DNA from: Roseicyclus marinus
GTDB taxonomy: Bacteria > Pseudomonadota > Alphaproteobacteria > Rhodobacterales > Rhodobacteraceae
Direction: 5' to 3'
Length of the DNA: 52,202 nt
NCBI RefSeq assembly: GCF_030163795.1
Contig: NZ_JASJOF010000015.1
Location: forward strand, 1 to 52,202
Both the position numbers and the translations under genes were made by a program. Below, piece by piece: positions 19,303-27,902 of this stretch. Within the stretch, counting starts at the first letter, position 1. Every line of letters begins with the position of its first letter. The notes beneath the pieces are model-generated. The model made no database searches and was not told the DNA's origin. It was given only the letters and a program-made list of their open reading frames with translations.

Positions 19303-19393
19303 GTCGGTCGCGAGGCGGCTGCGAAAAATCGCGTTACACCCTCTTCACAAGCCCGCAACCCTCGGCTAAACGCCTGCCACTACCTGATCACGT

Positions 19394-19480
19394 GCGGTCG
19401 TGGCGGAATTGGTAGACGCGCAGCGTTGAGGTCGCTGTGGGGTAACTCCCGTGGAAGTTCGAGTCTTCTCGACCGCACCA
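19394..19480 (+). tRNA. tRNA-Leu (GAG)
   Basis: 87 bases including an encoded CCA (19478-19480). The acceptor pair is 7 bp (GCGGTCG with CGACCGC). The D-arm is TGGCGGAATTGGTAGACGC, the anticodon stem CAGCG/CGCTG with loop TTGAGGT giving anticodon GAG. There is a long variable arm as required for a type II leucine tRNA, then a T-arm with GTTCGAGTC. Confidence 0.95.
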
Positions 19481-19637
19481 ATCAGGCCTTCGGGCCGGGC
19501 CCGATGGGCCGAACCCGTCTCCCATTTCCATCGTCCGACCTGACTGCCCCTGACACTCTTGGGCATGGCACGATGTCCGTGACACGGTCGCCGGGCTGTG
19601 CTTAGTCGCCCCGACCAATCAGCGGAGGGAGGCTGTC

Positions 19638-20483
19638 ATGCGGTTTATGCGGATCGGTGAGGTGGGCGCGGAACGGCCCGCGATCGTGGATGAGGCGGGC
19701 GTCGCGCGCGACCTTTCCGCCATCGTGCCCGATATCGGACCTGACACCATTGCGGGATTGGGCGACAGGCTGGCGGGCGTTGATCCCAAGGACCTGCCGA
19801 TCCTGCCGACCGAAGGCCAGCGCATCGGCGCGCCCATCGCGCGACCCCGCAACATCTGGTGCATCGGCCTGAATTATTCAGATCATGCCGCCGAGTCGGG
19901 AATGCCCGTCCCCTCGGAGCCGATCGTCTTCAGCAAGCCGGGCAGCGCGCTCTGCGGGCCGAATGACCCGATCCTGACCTCGCCCGGGATGACAAAGATC
20001 GACTGGGAGGTCGAGTTGGGCATCGTGATCGGCGCGCCCGCGCTCGACCTCGCGCCGGGCACGGCGATGGATCACGTCTTTGGCTATGTCGCCGCGAATG
20101 ACGTGTCCGAGCGCGCGTGGCAGATGGAGCGCGGCGGGCAGTGGATGAAGGGCAAGAGCTATCCCAATTTCTGCCCGTGCGGACCATGGCTGGTGACCCG
20201 GGACGATATTCCCGATCCGCAGACCCTCGGGATGGAATTGTCGGTGAACGGCGCGGTGATGCAGAAGGGCACGACCGCGACCATGATCTTCGGCGTCGCG
20301 CACATCGTGGAATACCTGAGCCAGTTCGCCCTGTTGGAACCGGGCGACCTGATCGTCACCGGCACGCCGCCGGGCGTTGGCATGGGGCAAAAGCCGCCGC
20401 GTTATCTGGCGCATGGCGATGTGGTGGAGTTGTCCATCGACGGTCTCGGTGCGCAGCGCAGCGAGGTTCGCCCGCGCGTCTGA
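19638..20483 (+). CDS. Fumarylacetoacetate hydrolase-family protein
   Basis: A 281-residue protein. Residues about 70-280 form the FAH catalytic fold, with IWCIGLNYSDHAAE, DWEVELGIVIG (metal-binding Glu residues), GYVAANDVSERAWQ and GDLIVTGTPPGVGMG. The N-terminal about 65 residues are the usual small beta domain. Family members hydrolyse or hydrate acyl-pyruvate-like compounds with a divalent metal. This subgroup is often called ureidoglycolate lyase or 2-keto-4-pentenoate hydratase-like, but the substrate cannot be assigned. Confidence 0.88.
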   Translation: MRFMRIGEVGAERPAIVDEAGVARDLSAIVPDIGPDTIAGLGDRLAGVDPKDLPILPTEGQRIGAPIARPRNIWCIGLNYSDHAAESGMPVPSEPIVFSKPGSALCGPNDPILTSPGMTKIDWEVELGIVIGAPALDLAPGTAMDHVFGYVAANDVSERAWQMERGGQWMKGKSYPNFCPCGPWLVTRDDIPDPQTLGMELSVNGAVMQKGTTATMIFGVAHIVEYLSQFALLEPGDLIVTGTPPGVGMGQKPPRYLAHGDVVELSIDGLGAQRSEVRPRV

Positions 20484-20511
20484 GCGTTGCGGTGTCGGCC
20501 GGCGGTGGTGA

Positions 20512-22209
20512 TCAGAGCGCTGTCGCCACCCCGGCCGCCTGCAACTCGTGCAACCGCGCATATGCCCCGTTCGCGGCCATCAGGTCGGCATGGCGGCCTT
20601 CCTCGATCACCTGTCCCCGGTCGAGGACAAGGATTTTGTCCGCGTCCCGGATCGTCGACAGGCGGTGTGCGATCACCAGCGTCGTGCGACCTTCCGCGAG
20701 GCGGGCCAAAGCCTCTTGCACCAGCTGTTCGGAGCGCGCGTCGAGCGCAGAGGTCGGTTCGTCGAGCAGCAGGATCGGCGCGGCCTTGAGCATGGCGCGC
20801 GCGATCGCCACGCGCTGACGCTGACCACCCGACAGGGCCGAGCCGCGCGGCCCGACGGACGCATCGAGCCCCTGCGGCAGGGCGTCGGCGAATTCGAGGA
20901 CCGAAGCGGCCTCGGCCGCTGCGCGCACTTCGGCGTCGGTGGCGTCGAGTCGTCCAAGGCGGATGTTCTGGGCGATGCTGGCGTCGAAAAGCGCCGTTTC
21001 CTGACCCACCACGGCAATGGCATCGCGCAATCCGTCGAGGCCGAGGTCGCGCAGATCCGTGCCACCGATCGTGATTGCGCCCCCGTCGGGGTCGATCAGT
21101 CGTGTCAGCAGGCCGAAAACCGTCGTCTTGCCGGCCCCCGATGGCCCGACCAGCGCGGTGGTCTGACCTGCGATCGCAGTCAGGCTCAGCCCCTGCAGAA
21201 CCGGCAATCCGTCATAGCCGAAGCGCACGCCGTCGAACCGGATATCGCCGCGCGGCACGGGTTTGGGATCACGGGGGGGGAGGATGGTCGGGCGCTCTTC
21301 GAGCACGGCATAAAGCCGGTCGAGCGAGGCGATGCCAGCCTGAATCTGGCCTGCGATGTTGGACAATCGCCGGAGCGGGTCGAACAAAAGCGCCAGCGCG
21401 GTGAAGAAGGACATGAATTCGCCGATGGTCTTTTCGCCCTCCACGATCTGGCCGCCGCCGAAATAGAGGACCGCGACAAAACCCGCGGCCGAGATGACGT
21501 CGATCATCGCCGGGTTGGCGGCAAGCCCGCGCTGCGACCGGATCGCTTGGCGCAGGAAGGCTTTGACCTCTTCGCCGAACCGCCCCGTCTCATGCGCCTC
21601 CAGGCGGTTGAGCTTGATCGACTGGATGCCGTGGAACATTTCGTCGAGCTGGGTGGAAAGCCGCGCCGCGGCCTCCCTGCTCGCGGTGGCTGTCTTCCGG
21701 ATATAGCCTTGTACGGCCATGATCGGCAGGATCAGAAGCGGCAGGCCGATGAGCGCCAAAAGCGTCCAGACCCAGTCATTGGTCAGCATCACGGTCAGGA
21801 GCGACGCCAGCGTGATCGTGTCCCGCCCCAGCGACATCACGGTGGAGGAGGCCAGTCCCTGCAAGGCCAGCGTGTCGCCCCGCACCCGTTCGATCAGCGA
21901 TCCGGGGGGATTGTCGCGGAAATACCTGATGTCGAGCGCCAGAAGATGGCTGACAAGCCGCGCCTGCAACGCGGTCGTCACCTTGAGGCCGATGGTCACG
22001 ATGATAAGGCGCTGCGCGAAGCCCGCGATGGCGCGCGCCACGAAGATCAACGCGATGGCCAGCGCGATCCAGCCCACGCCCTCCATGCTGCCCGCGCCGA
22101 ACATGTCGTCGAACAGGGGCTGGACCATGTAGGCCAGAACGCCCAGCGTCGCGCCCTCGATGGTCATCAGGACCGCGGCCACCAGCAACCGCGACAGGTG
22201 CATGCGCAC
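20512..22209 (-). CDS. ABC exporter (fused permease-ATPase), MsbA-like
   Basis: A 565-residue half-transporter that works as a dimer. Six membrane helices with ABC_membrane fold (about 1-290) are followed by the ATPase domain (about 320-560): Walker A GPSGAGKTT, Q-loop region VGQETALF, signature LSGGQRQR, Walker B ILLLDEPTSALD and the switch His in VIAHRLST. The frame has no ATG near the expected start. GTG at 22209 is the first standard start but has no ribosome site and cuts the usual N-terminal RLWHDHV helix, which continues in frame upstream to 22329 without any ATG, GTG or TTG. Substrate unknown; lipid or drug are typical. Confidence 0.9.
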   Translation of the reverse strand: MRMHLSRLLVAAVLMTIEGATLGVLAYMVQPLFDDMFGAGSMEGVGWIALAIALIFVARAIAGFAQRLIIVTIGLKVTTALQARLVSHLLALDIRYFRDNPPGSLIERVRGDTLALQGLASSTVMSLGRDTITLASLLTVMLTNDWVWTLLALIGLPLLILPIMAVQGYIRKTATASREAAARLSTQLDEMFHGIQSIKLNRLEAHETGRFGEEVKAFLRQAIRSQRGLAANPAMIDVISAAGFVAVLYFGGGQIVEGEKTIGEFMSFFTALALLFDPLRRLSNIAGQIQAGIASLDRLYAVLEERPTILPPRDPKPVPRGDIRFDGVRFGYDGLPVLQGLSLTAIAGQTTALVGPSGAGKTTVFGLLTRLIDPDGGAITIGGTDLRDLGLDGLRDAIAVVGQETALFDASIAQNIRLGRLDATDAEVRAAAEAASVLEFADALPQGLDASVGPRGSALSGGQRQRVAIARAMLKAAPILLLDEPTSALDARSEQLVQEALARLAEGRTTLVIAHRLSTIRDADKILVLDRGQVIEEGRHADLMAANGAYARLHELQAAGVATAL

Positions 22210-22410
22210 ATGATCGTGCCACAGCCGTCCCAGCAGATGGCGGGCCTTGGCCTCGGGCCTGAGTGAGGGGGCGAGGTCGGTGGGCAGGACAGCGGCTCCG
22301 GAGCGTGTGCGAGGTATCGGAGCCGTGGCTTACGCGATGGATGCGGGGCAGACAAGCGGCGGCGGCCGCGCTATGAGCGGCCTGAAGGTGCAATGCGGAG
22401 GACAGACACC

Positions 22411-22698
22411 ATGCCCAAGGGCTATATCATCGGCCATATCACCGTGAACGATCCCGAAGCCTACAAGGAATATGTCGAGCGCGACACGCCGATCCTGCTG
22501 GGTCTGGGCGGGCGTTTCATCGTTCGCGGGGGGCAGTCGCAGGTGATGGAGGGCGAAACCCTCATGCGGCATGTCGTGATCGAATTCCCGAGCTACGAGG
22601 CCGCGCTGACGGCCTACAACGACCCCGCCTACCAAGAGGTTGCCGATATCCGCCGTCGCACCGCCGACAGTGTGATCCTGGTGGTCGAAGGCGTCTGA
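22411..22698 (+). CDS. DUF1330 protein
   Basis: A 95-residue ferredoxin-fold (dimeric alpha-beta barrel) protein with the DUF1330 signature: YIIGHITVNDPEAYKEYVE, GGRFIVRGG, VVIEFPSYEAALTAYNDPAYQ. GGAGG precedes the ATG at 22411. Function unknown in the family. Confidence 0.9.
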   Translation: MPKGYIIGHITVNDPEAYKEYVERDTPILLGLGGRFIVRGGQSQVMEGETLMRHVVIEFPSYEAALTAYNDPAYQEVADIRRRTADSVILVVEGV

Positions 22699-22840
22699 GA
22701 AAACACAAGGCCGCCCCTGTGTCAAAATTGGGGCAGGGCGCGGCGCTTGTCCCCGAATTGCCTCATTCGATCCATATTCCGGCCCGAGACCACGACCAAG
22801 CTACAGGCAATGGTGTGGTAACTGGTGTGCGAGGCCTGCG

Positions 22841-23500
22841 ATGTCTGTCCCGATGCGGCACGAGAGTTTTGGATTTCCGGCATCCCTCGCCGGCGATGAC
22901 ACCGGCCTGTCGGGTCGGGCCAAGGCGGAGGGGATCGGGCTGGTGGCGGGAACGCGGGTGGCGACACCCGGCGGCTATGTCGCCGTGGAACGCCTCGCGG
23001 TCGGAGACCGGGTGCTGACGCAGGATGGTCACCAAGCGAGCCTTGTCTGGGTCGGACTGAGCTGTATGCCGGGAAAGGGTGCCTTCGCGCCCGTTCGCAT
23101 CGAAACCGGGGCCATGGACAACATGCGGCCCGTGCGTCTCGGGCAGGGGCATCTGCTCCGCGTGGCGGGATGGCAGGCTGAGCTTCTGTTCGAGGCGGAG
23201 GCTGTTTTTGCAACCGCGAGGAGCCTTGTGGATGGCGCGCGTGTCACCATCGACGACAGCGCGGAATCCGTCATCTATATCCATCTGATGCTCGAGCATC
23301 ACGGCATCATCTTGGCCGAGAATCTGGCCTGCGAAACGCTGCGGCCCGGACCGGACGCGGCCCTGATGCTGGCAGCTCTGGCGGCGGAGGCGGAGTATTT
23401 CGAGCATGCCCCGTTGCCGATCTCCGGGCAGATCGAGGGTTGCATGTCCGCCCTTCCGGTTCTGTCCGGCGACGAGGCGCGTGTGTTGAAAGTCGCCTGA
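22841..23500 (+). CDS. Hint (Hedgehog/intein)-domain protein
   Basis: A 219-residue protein whose core (about 32-170) is a Hint_2 domain: GLVAGTRVATPGGYVAVERLAVGDRVLTQDG, then VRLGQGHLLRVAGWQAELLFEAEAVFATARSLVDG. Many Rhodobacteraceae carry such short Hint proteins; their self-splicing or cleavage is unproven. The usual nucleophilic Cys/Ser at the start of Hint is replaced by a Gly-Thr-Arg context here, so autoprocessing is doubtful. A second in-frame ATG is at 22853. Confidence 0.75.
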   Translation: MSVPMRHESFGFPASLAGDDTGLSGRAKAEGIGLVAGTRVATPGGYVAVERLAVGDRVLTQDGHQASLVWVGLSCMPGKGAFAPVRIETGAMDNMRPVRLGQGHLLRVAGWQAELLFEAEAVFATARSLVDGARVTIDDSAESVIYIHLMLEHHGIILAENLACETLRPGPDAALMLAALAAEAEYFEHAPLPISGQIEGCMSALPVLSGDEARVLKVA

Positions 23501-23516
23501 GCGGTCTTCGCCCGCC

Positions 23517-24446
23517 TCAGCCCAGAAGCCAGATCCACGCGGAGGCGGTGAAAACCGTAAGGGCCGTCCCGATCAGGATGGAGGAGGCCACAACGCGCCG
23601 CGCCGCGCCGTACATGTCAGCAAAAATATAGGTGTTCACGCCGGGCGCCATGGCTGCCGTCACAACCGCAGCGCGCAGCTGACCTTGCGAGAGATTGCCG
23701 AGCGTGCTGCCCAGTGTCCAAGCAATCGCAGGGTGCAGCAGGAGCGAGATGCCGCAGATCATGACGATCACCCCCATGTCGCCCTCGGGCTTGTAGCGAT
23801 AGAGAACGCCGCCCAGCCCGAACAGCGCGGCGGGCAGGGCCGCGCGGATCATCAACGCCAGCGCGTCATCGACCACGTCGGGAATGGGCAGGCCCGAGAG
23901 GTTCACCACAAAGCCGAGCCCGATCCCGATCATCAGCGCGTTGCTGAAGATCGCGCGCACCACCGTTCTGGCCAGTTTCATCCCGCCCGCCTCGGCGCGG
24001 ACGATTTCCATGGTCACGATCCCGAGCAGGTAGCAAAACGGCGCATGGAGCGCGATGATCGCGTAATTCGGCCCAAGGCTGTCAACGCCATAGGCGCGTT
24101 CCCCGATGGCGAGCCCCAGAAGCACGGAATTGGCGAAGAGGCAGCAAAAGCCGATCACGACGCTGTCGACCATGGGCCTGCCAAAGAACAGCCGCGCGCC
24201 AAACATGCCGGCAAAGAAGCTGACTGTGGAGCCGGTGTAATAGCTGACAAGCAGCGACAGATCGAAATCCGCGCCCAGATCCAGCGTCGCGATGGCCGAG
24301 AAAAGCAGGCAGGGAATGGCGAATTTCTGGGTGAAGACCATCAGCCCGTCGACGGCGCTGTCGGCGAAAAGCTTGCGCCAGACCGCCAAATAGCCAGCGC
24401 CCACGACCAGAAAGACGGGCAAGACGATGGCGAGGATGTCGAGCAA
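23517..24446 (-). CDS. AEC-family permease
   Basis: A 309-residue membrane protein of the auxin efflux carrier family, with about ten helices in two halves. It begins MLDILAIVLPVFLVVGAGYLAVW and has the FCCLFANSVLLGLAIGERAYG and AMAPGVNTYIFADMYG segments typical of the malonate/AEC group. Substrate unknown; small organic acids are common. Last gene of the long minus-strand operon, 4 bases after the MBL gene. Confidence 0.88.
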   Translation of the reverse strand: MLDILAIVLPVFLVVGAGYLAVWRKLFADSAVDGLMVFTQKFAIPCLLFSAIATLDLGADFDLSLLVSYYTGSTVSFFAGMFGARLFFGRPMVDSVVIGFCCLFANSVLLGLAIGERAYGVDSLGPNYAIIALHAPFCYLLGIVTMEIVRAEAGGMKLARTVVRAIFSNALMIGIGLGFVVNLSGLPIPDVVDDALALMIRAALPAALFGLGGVLYRYKPEGDMGVIVMICGISLLLHPAIAWTLGSTLGNLSQGQLRAAVVTAAMAPGVNTYIFADMYGAARRVVASSILIGTALTVFTASAWIWLLG

Positions 24447-24450
24447 TCTC

Positions 24451-25248
24451 TCAGACCTCGTAGGTGATGGTCAGCCCGTCATGGGCGGGCGTGACATTCT
24501 CGGGCGTTTCGGCGGCGACAGTCGCGTAATCCAGGTCGATATGCATGTTGGTCAGCACTGCGCGGCGGGGTCGGGCGCGCGCGATCCATTCGAGCGATCG
24601 GTCCAGATGCGCATGGCTGGGATGCGGTGTCCGGCGCAGCGCGTCGAGGATCCAGCAATCCAATCCGTCCAGAACGCGCCAAGCCGGGTCGGGGATGTCG
24701 GAGACATCGGGTAGATAGGCCAGATCCCCGACCCGGAAGCCGAGCGCGTCGATATTGCCGTGGGTCACCTCAAAGGGGGTGAGCGTGATCGCGCCGCCCG
24801 GCCCTTCGATCGTCACATCGCCCTCGATGCTGTTGAGGTCGAGGATCGGGGGATAGGCGGAATTGGGCGGCTGAACGAAAGCATAGCCGAACCGGTTCAG
24901 GAGGTCGTTTTGCGTTGGTCCATCGGCCCAAACGGGAAGGCGCTGGCGCATGTTGAAGACGATCATGCGCAGATCGTCGATCCCGTGGACGTGATCGGCA
25001 TGGGCATGGGTGAAGACCACGCCATCCAGTCGCCCGATCCCCGCATCGAGGAGTTGCGACCGCAAATCTGGGGAGGCGTCGATCAGCACGGCGGTTTCGC
25101 CCGCAGCCTCGCGACGCCGGATCAGGAGCGAACAGCGCCGCCGCGCGTTCTTGGGGTTCGTCGGGTCGCAATCGCCCCAATGCCCACCCAGTCGCGGCAC
25201 GCCGCCCGAGGATCCGCAGCCAAGGATGGTGAAGCTGAGTTCGGCCAT
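24451..25248 (-). CDS. PhnP-like metallo-beta-lactamase-fold hydrolase
   Basis: A 265-residue MBL-fold hydrolase. The N-terminus LGCGSSGGVPRLGGHWGDCDP with NPKNARRRCSLLI is the signature of the PhnP/RNase Z-like phosphodiesterase group. The metal motif is FTHAHADHVHGIDDLR (near 80-95), and a later His is in VTHGNIDALGF and LTNMHIDLDY. Probably a cytosolic phosphodiesterase of unknown substrate. Its start lies 3 bases from the tatD stop, in an operon with holB and tmk. Confidence 0.88.
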   Translation of the reverse strand: MAELSFTILGCGSSGGVPRLGGHWGDCDPTNPKNARRRCSLLIRRREAAGETAVLIDASPDLRSQLLDAGIGRLDGVVFTHAHADHVHGIDDLRMIVFNMRQRLPVWADGPTQNDLLNRFGYAFVQPPNSAYPPILDLNSIEGDVTIEGPGGAITLTPFEVTHGNIDALGFRVGDLAYLPDVSDIPDPAWRVLDGLDCWILDALRRTPHPSHAHLDRSLEWIARARPRRAVLTNMHIDLDYATVAAETPENVTPAHDGLTITYEV

Positions 25249-25251
25249 GGG

Positions 25252-26061
25252 TCAGGCGGCCTTTGCCCAAGCGGCGGCTTTCCAGAACAGCCGGTCGAAA
25301 TTAGCCGACGTGGCCGCCGCGAAATCCGCGTAATCGAGGCCGAAGACCTCGGCGCCGACGCGCGCGGTATGAGCGGTATAGGCCGGTTCGTTGCGCTTGC
25401 CGCGATGGGGCGGGGGCGCGAGATAGGGGCTGTCGGTTTCCAGCAGGATCCTGTCCAGCGGGGCGGCTGCAAAGATCGCGCGCAATTCCGCGCTTTTGGG
25501 AAAGGCGGCGATGCCTGACATCGACAGGTAGAAGCCGAGGTCGAGGGCTGCCTGCGCCAAGGCCGCGCCGGACGAAAAGCAATGCATCACACAGGAATAG
25601 GGACCGGAGCGATATTCTTCGGTGAGGATGCGGGCGATGTCGTCGTCGGCGTCGCGGGCATGGATGATGAGCGGCAGGCGGGTCCGGCGCGCGGCCTCGA
25701 TATGAAGGCGCAGGCTGTCTTGCTGCATGGCCTTTGTTTCGGCGGTGTAGTGGTAATCGAGCCCGGTTTCGCCGATGCCGACGAATTTTGGATGTCGGGC
25801 GAGCGTTTCCAGTTCCTCCAACGTCGCCATGGGTTCGTCGGCCACGCTCATCGGATGGGTGCCTGCGGCCCAGAAGACGCTGGCCTGCGCCTCGGCGATG
25901 GCGCGGACACGAGGGGCGTTGCGCAGCCGGGTGCAGATCGTGACCATGCGCGTGACGCCCGCCGCCGTGGCGCGCGCGATCACATCGGGCAGGTCGGCGG
26001 CAAGATCGTCGAAATCCAGATGGCAATGGCTGTCGACGATTTCGGGCGGGATGTCGGGCAT
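25252..26061 (-). CDS. TatD-family nuclease
   Basis: A 269-residue TIM-barrel metal-dependent DNase of the TatD family. Metal ligands: VDSHCHLDFDD (near 9-19), GIGETGLDYHY, LPLIIHARDADDD, CVMHCFSSG and LLETDSPYLAPPPHRGKRNEP. All family motifs are intact. TatD/YcfH proteins degrade DNA 3' ends and are linked to repair. Neighbour holB and tmk genes are the usual partners in bacteria. Confidence 0.93.
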   Translation of the reverse strand: MPDIPPEIVDSHCHLDFDDLAADLPDVIARATAAGVTRMVTICTRLRNAPRVRAIAEAQASVFWAAGTHPMSVADEPMATLEELETLARHPKFVGIGETGLDYHYTAETKAMQQDSLRLHIEAARRTRLPLIIHARDADDDIARILTEEYRSGPYSCVMHCFSSGAALAQAALDLGFYLSMSGIAAFPKSAELRAIFAAAPLDRILLETDSPYLAPPPHRGKRNEPAYTAHTARVGAEVFGLDYADFAAATSANFDRLFWKAAAWAKAA

Positions 26062-26079
26062 GGCGGGCTTTCGCGGGGG

Positions 26080-27210
26080 TCAGGCCGCGCGAAGCTGTGC
26101 GGCGGTCCGGTCGAGGTCGAGGAACATATCGAACGTGAGCGCGGCAGGGTCAAGGTTGACCGCCCGCCCGCGCCGCGCCCGCGCGGTGAGCGTCGCGGCA
26201 AGATCGGCCCAGAGCCGCGCGGCCATGGGATCGGGGGCAAGGCGGGCCAGGGTTTTCGCCTCGCCCGGCACAATCTCGGGCAGGGAGTGGCCAGTTGCGC
26301 CCTGACGGGCGAGACGCGACAGCGCGCGGTCGAGCAGCGAAAGGGTCATGTCGAAGGCAACTTCGCCGCCCTTGCCGGATGTCGCTTCCGACAGGCGCAG
26401 GGCGAGCGGGCGGTCAAGGCGCGGCAGGCCGTCGAGCAACAGGATCAGGTCGCGGTAAAGGACAAGACCGCCATGGGACGACAGGCGCAGCGCCTCACCG
26501 ACGGATCCGCCCGCCAGCTCGGCAAGCGCCGAGGCGTTCTCGGGCGGGCTTTGCCCGGCCTGCGTAAAGGCCTTGTTGAGATCCTCGGGGCCAAGCGGGC
26601 CAAAGCGCAGCGTGCGGCACCGCGAGCGGATCGTGGGCAAAAGACCCGAGGGGCGGTGCGAGATGAGGAAAAGCACGGCGTCCTTGGGGGGTTCCTCCAA
26701 CTCCTTCAACAGCGCATTTGCGGCTGAGGCGTTCATCTCGTCGGCGTTGTCCACGATGACCACGCGGCGGCCGCCGCCACCTGCCGACATGTGGAAGAAG
26801 GATTTGACACGGCGCACCTCGTCGACCGTGAGCTGCGTCTTCAATTTCTTCGTTTTTTCGTCCCAAGGGCGGCGGATCAGGCAAAGACCCGGTTCGGACA
26901 AGGCGCGCAACCGCGCGGCGACCGGGTGGTCGTCATCTATGTCAAGACTGTCGGGGGGCGGGGGCGCGCCGAAAAGGCTGTCGCCGGTATCGGGGGGTGT
27001 GGCGAGCAAAAATCGCGCGGCGCGCCACGCGAAGGTGGCCTTGCCCACGCCCTCCGGCCCGGTGAGCAGCCAGCCATGGGGCAGGCGGCCCGAAGTAACA
27101 GCTGCGAGGAATGTCGCCTCCGCCTCGTGTTGGCCGAACAGCCGCGCGGTTTCGCGCGGATGCGGCGCACCGTCGAGGCGGTCGGGTTCTGGCAGCGCGT
27201 CCTCGGTCAT
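26080..27210 (-). CDS. holB: DNA polymerase III subunit delta'
   Basis: A 376-residue AAA+ clamp-loader subunit. Walker A-like GPEGVGKATFAWR is near 50. The SRC motif is seen as PTIRSRCRTLRFGPL. The sensor region is VVIVDNADEMNASAANALLKELEEPP. The C-terminal about 120 residues are the helical collar. Walker A ends in Ala rather than Thr after Lys, which is usual in delta' subunits that do not hydrolyse ATP. Placed between tmk and tatD as in most bacteria. Confidence 0.93.
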   Translation of the reverse strand: MTEDALPEPDRLDGAPHPRETARLFGQHEAEATFLAAVTSGRLPHGWLLTGPEGVGKATFAWRAARFLLATPPDTGDSLFGAPPPPDSLDIDDDHPVAARLRALSEPGLCLIRRPWDEKTKKLKTQLTVDEVRRVKSFFHMSAGGGGRRVVIVDNADEMNASAANALLKELEEPPKDAVLFLISHRPSGLLPTIRSRCRTLRFGPLGPEDLNKAFTQAGQSPPENASALAELAGGSVGEALRLSSHGGLVLYRDLILLLDGLPRLDRPLALRLSEATSGKGGEVAFDMTLSLLDRALSRLARQGATGHSLPEIVPGEAKTLARLAPDPMAARLWADLAATLTARARRGRAVNLDPAALTFDMFLDLDRTAAQLRAA

Positions 27211-27239
27211 GGGTTGGTCGTAGCACGGGGGGAGGGGCC

Positions 27240-27257
27240 GGAAAACTCGAGTTTTCC
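27240..27257. terminator. 18-bp palindrome between tmk and holB
   Basis: A perfect 18-bp palindrome with T4 in its 3' arm, located in the 50-base gap between the tmk stop and the holB start. It could fold as a short hairpin that partly ends tmk transcripts or stabilises the processed mRNA. Confidence 0.35.
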
Positions 27258-27260
27258 GCC

Positions 27261-27902
27261 TCAGGCGAGACGCTGCGCGACAAGGGCGGCGATGTCTGTG
27301 GCGATGGCGTCGGGGTTCCGGCCCGCATCGATCAGGACGCAGCGGCGGGGATATTCGGCGGCAAGCGCCCGGAAGCCGTCGCGCAGGCGGTGCTGGAAGG
27401 CGAGGCCGAAATCCTCGAACCGGTCCTCGCCCGAGCGTCGGGCAAGGCCGCGCGTCAAAGCCACCTCGGGATCCATGTCGAGGATCAGCGTCAGGTCCGG
27501 GTCGATGCCGATGACGCGATCGTGGATATCGTCGACAAGCCCGCGCAGATCGCCTCGCGTCGCCCCTTGATATACACGGGTCGAATCCGCGAAGCGGTCG
27601 GTGATCACATCGCGTCCCGCAGACAGCGCGGGACGTATCGTACGTTCCAAGTGGTCGCGGCGGGCGGCCATGAACAGCAAGATCTCTGTCTCGGGAGACC
27701 AGCGGTCGGGGTCGCCTTCGACGAGCAGTCGGCGGATATCCTCGGCCCCCGGCGCGCCGCCGGGTTCACGGGTCAGGACCGGATCGCGGCCCGTGGCGCG
27801 CAGGGTCTCTGCCAGCCGCCGGGCCTGAGTGGATTTGCCCGATCCGTCGATCCCTTCGAGGCTGATGAACAGCGCGCCCCTCTCGGGCCCTGTGCCGGAC
27901 AT
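27261..27902 (-). CDS. tmk: Thymidylate kinase
   Basis: A 213-residue dTMP kinase giving dTDP for DNA synthesis. The P-loop is EGIDGSGKSTQARRL (near 16-30), the DR-type motif DVITDRFADSTRVYQG, and the LID region ALTRGLARRSGEDRFED. ATG at 27902 overlaps the stop of the carboxypeptidase gene by one base (TGATG), so the two are translationally coupled. A longer in-frame opening reads through the carboxypeptidase in another frame and is not used. Confidence 0.95.
   Translation of the reverse strand: MSGTGPERGALFISLEGIDGSGKSTQARRLAETLRATGRDPVLTREPGGAPGAEDIRRLLVEGDPDRWSPETEILLFMAARRDHLERTIRPALSAGRDVITDRFADSTRVYQGATRGDLRGLVDDIHDRVIGIDPDLTLILDMDPEVALTRGLARRSGEDRFEDFGLAFQHRLRDGFRALAAEYPRRCVLIDAGRNPDAIATDIAALVAQRLA

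Noticed and set aside
20548-22266. Plus-strand frame of 572 codons opposite the ABC exporter
   Set aside because: Shadow of the exporter gene; no domain and no ribosome site.
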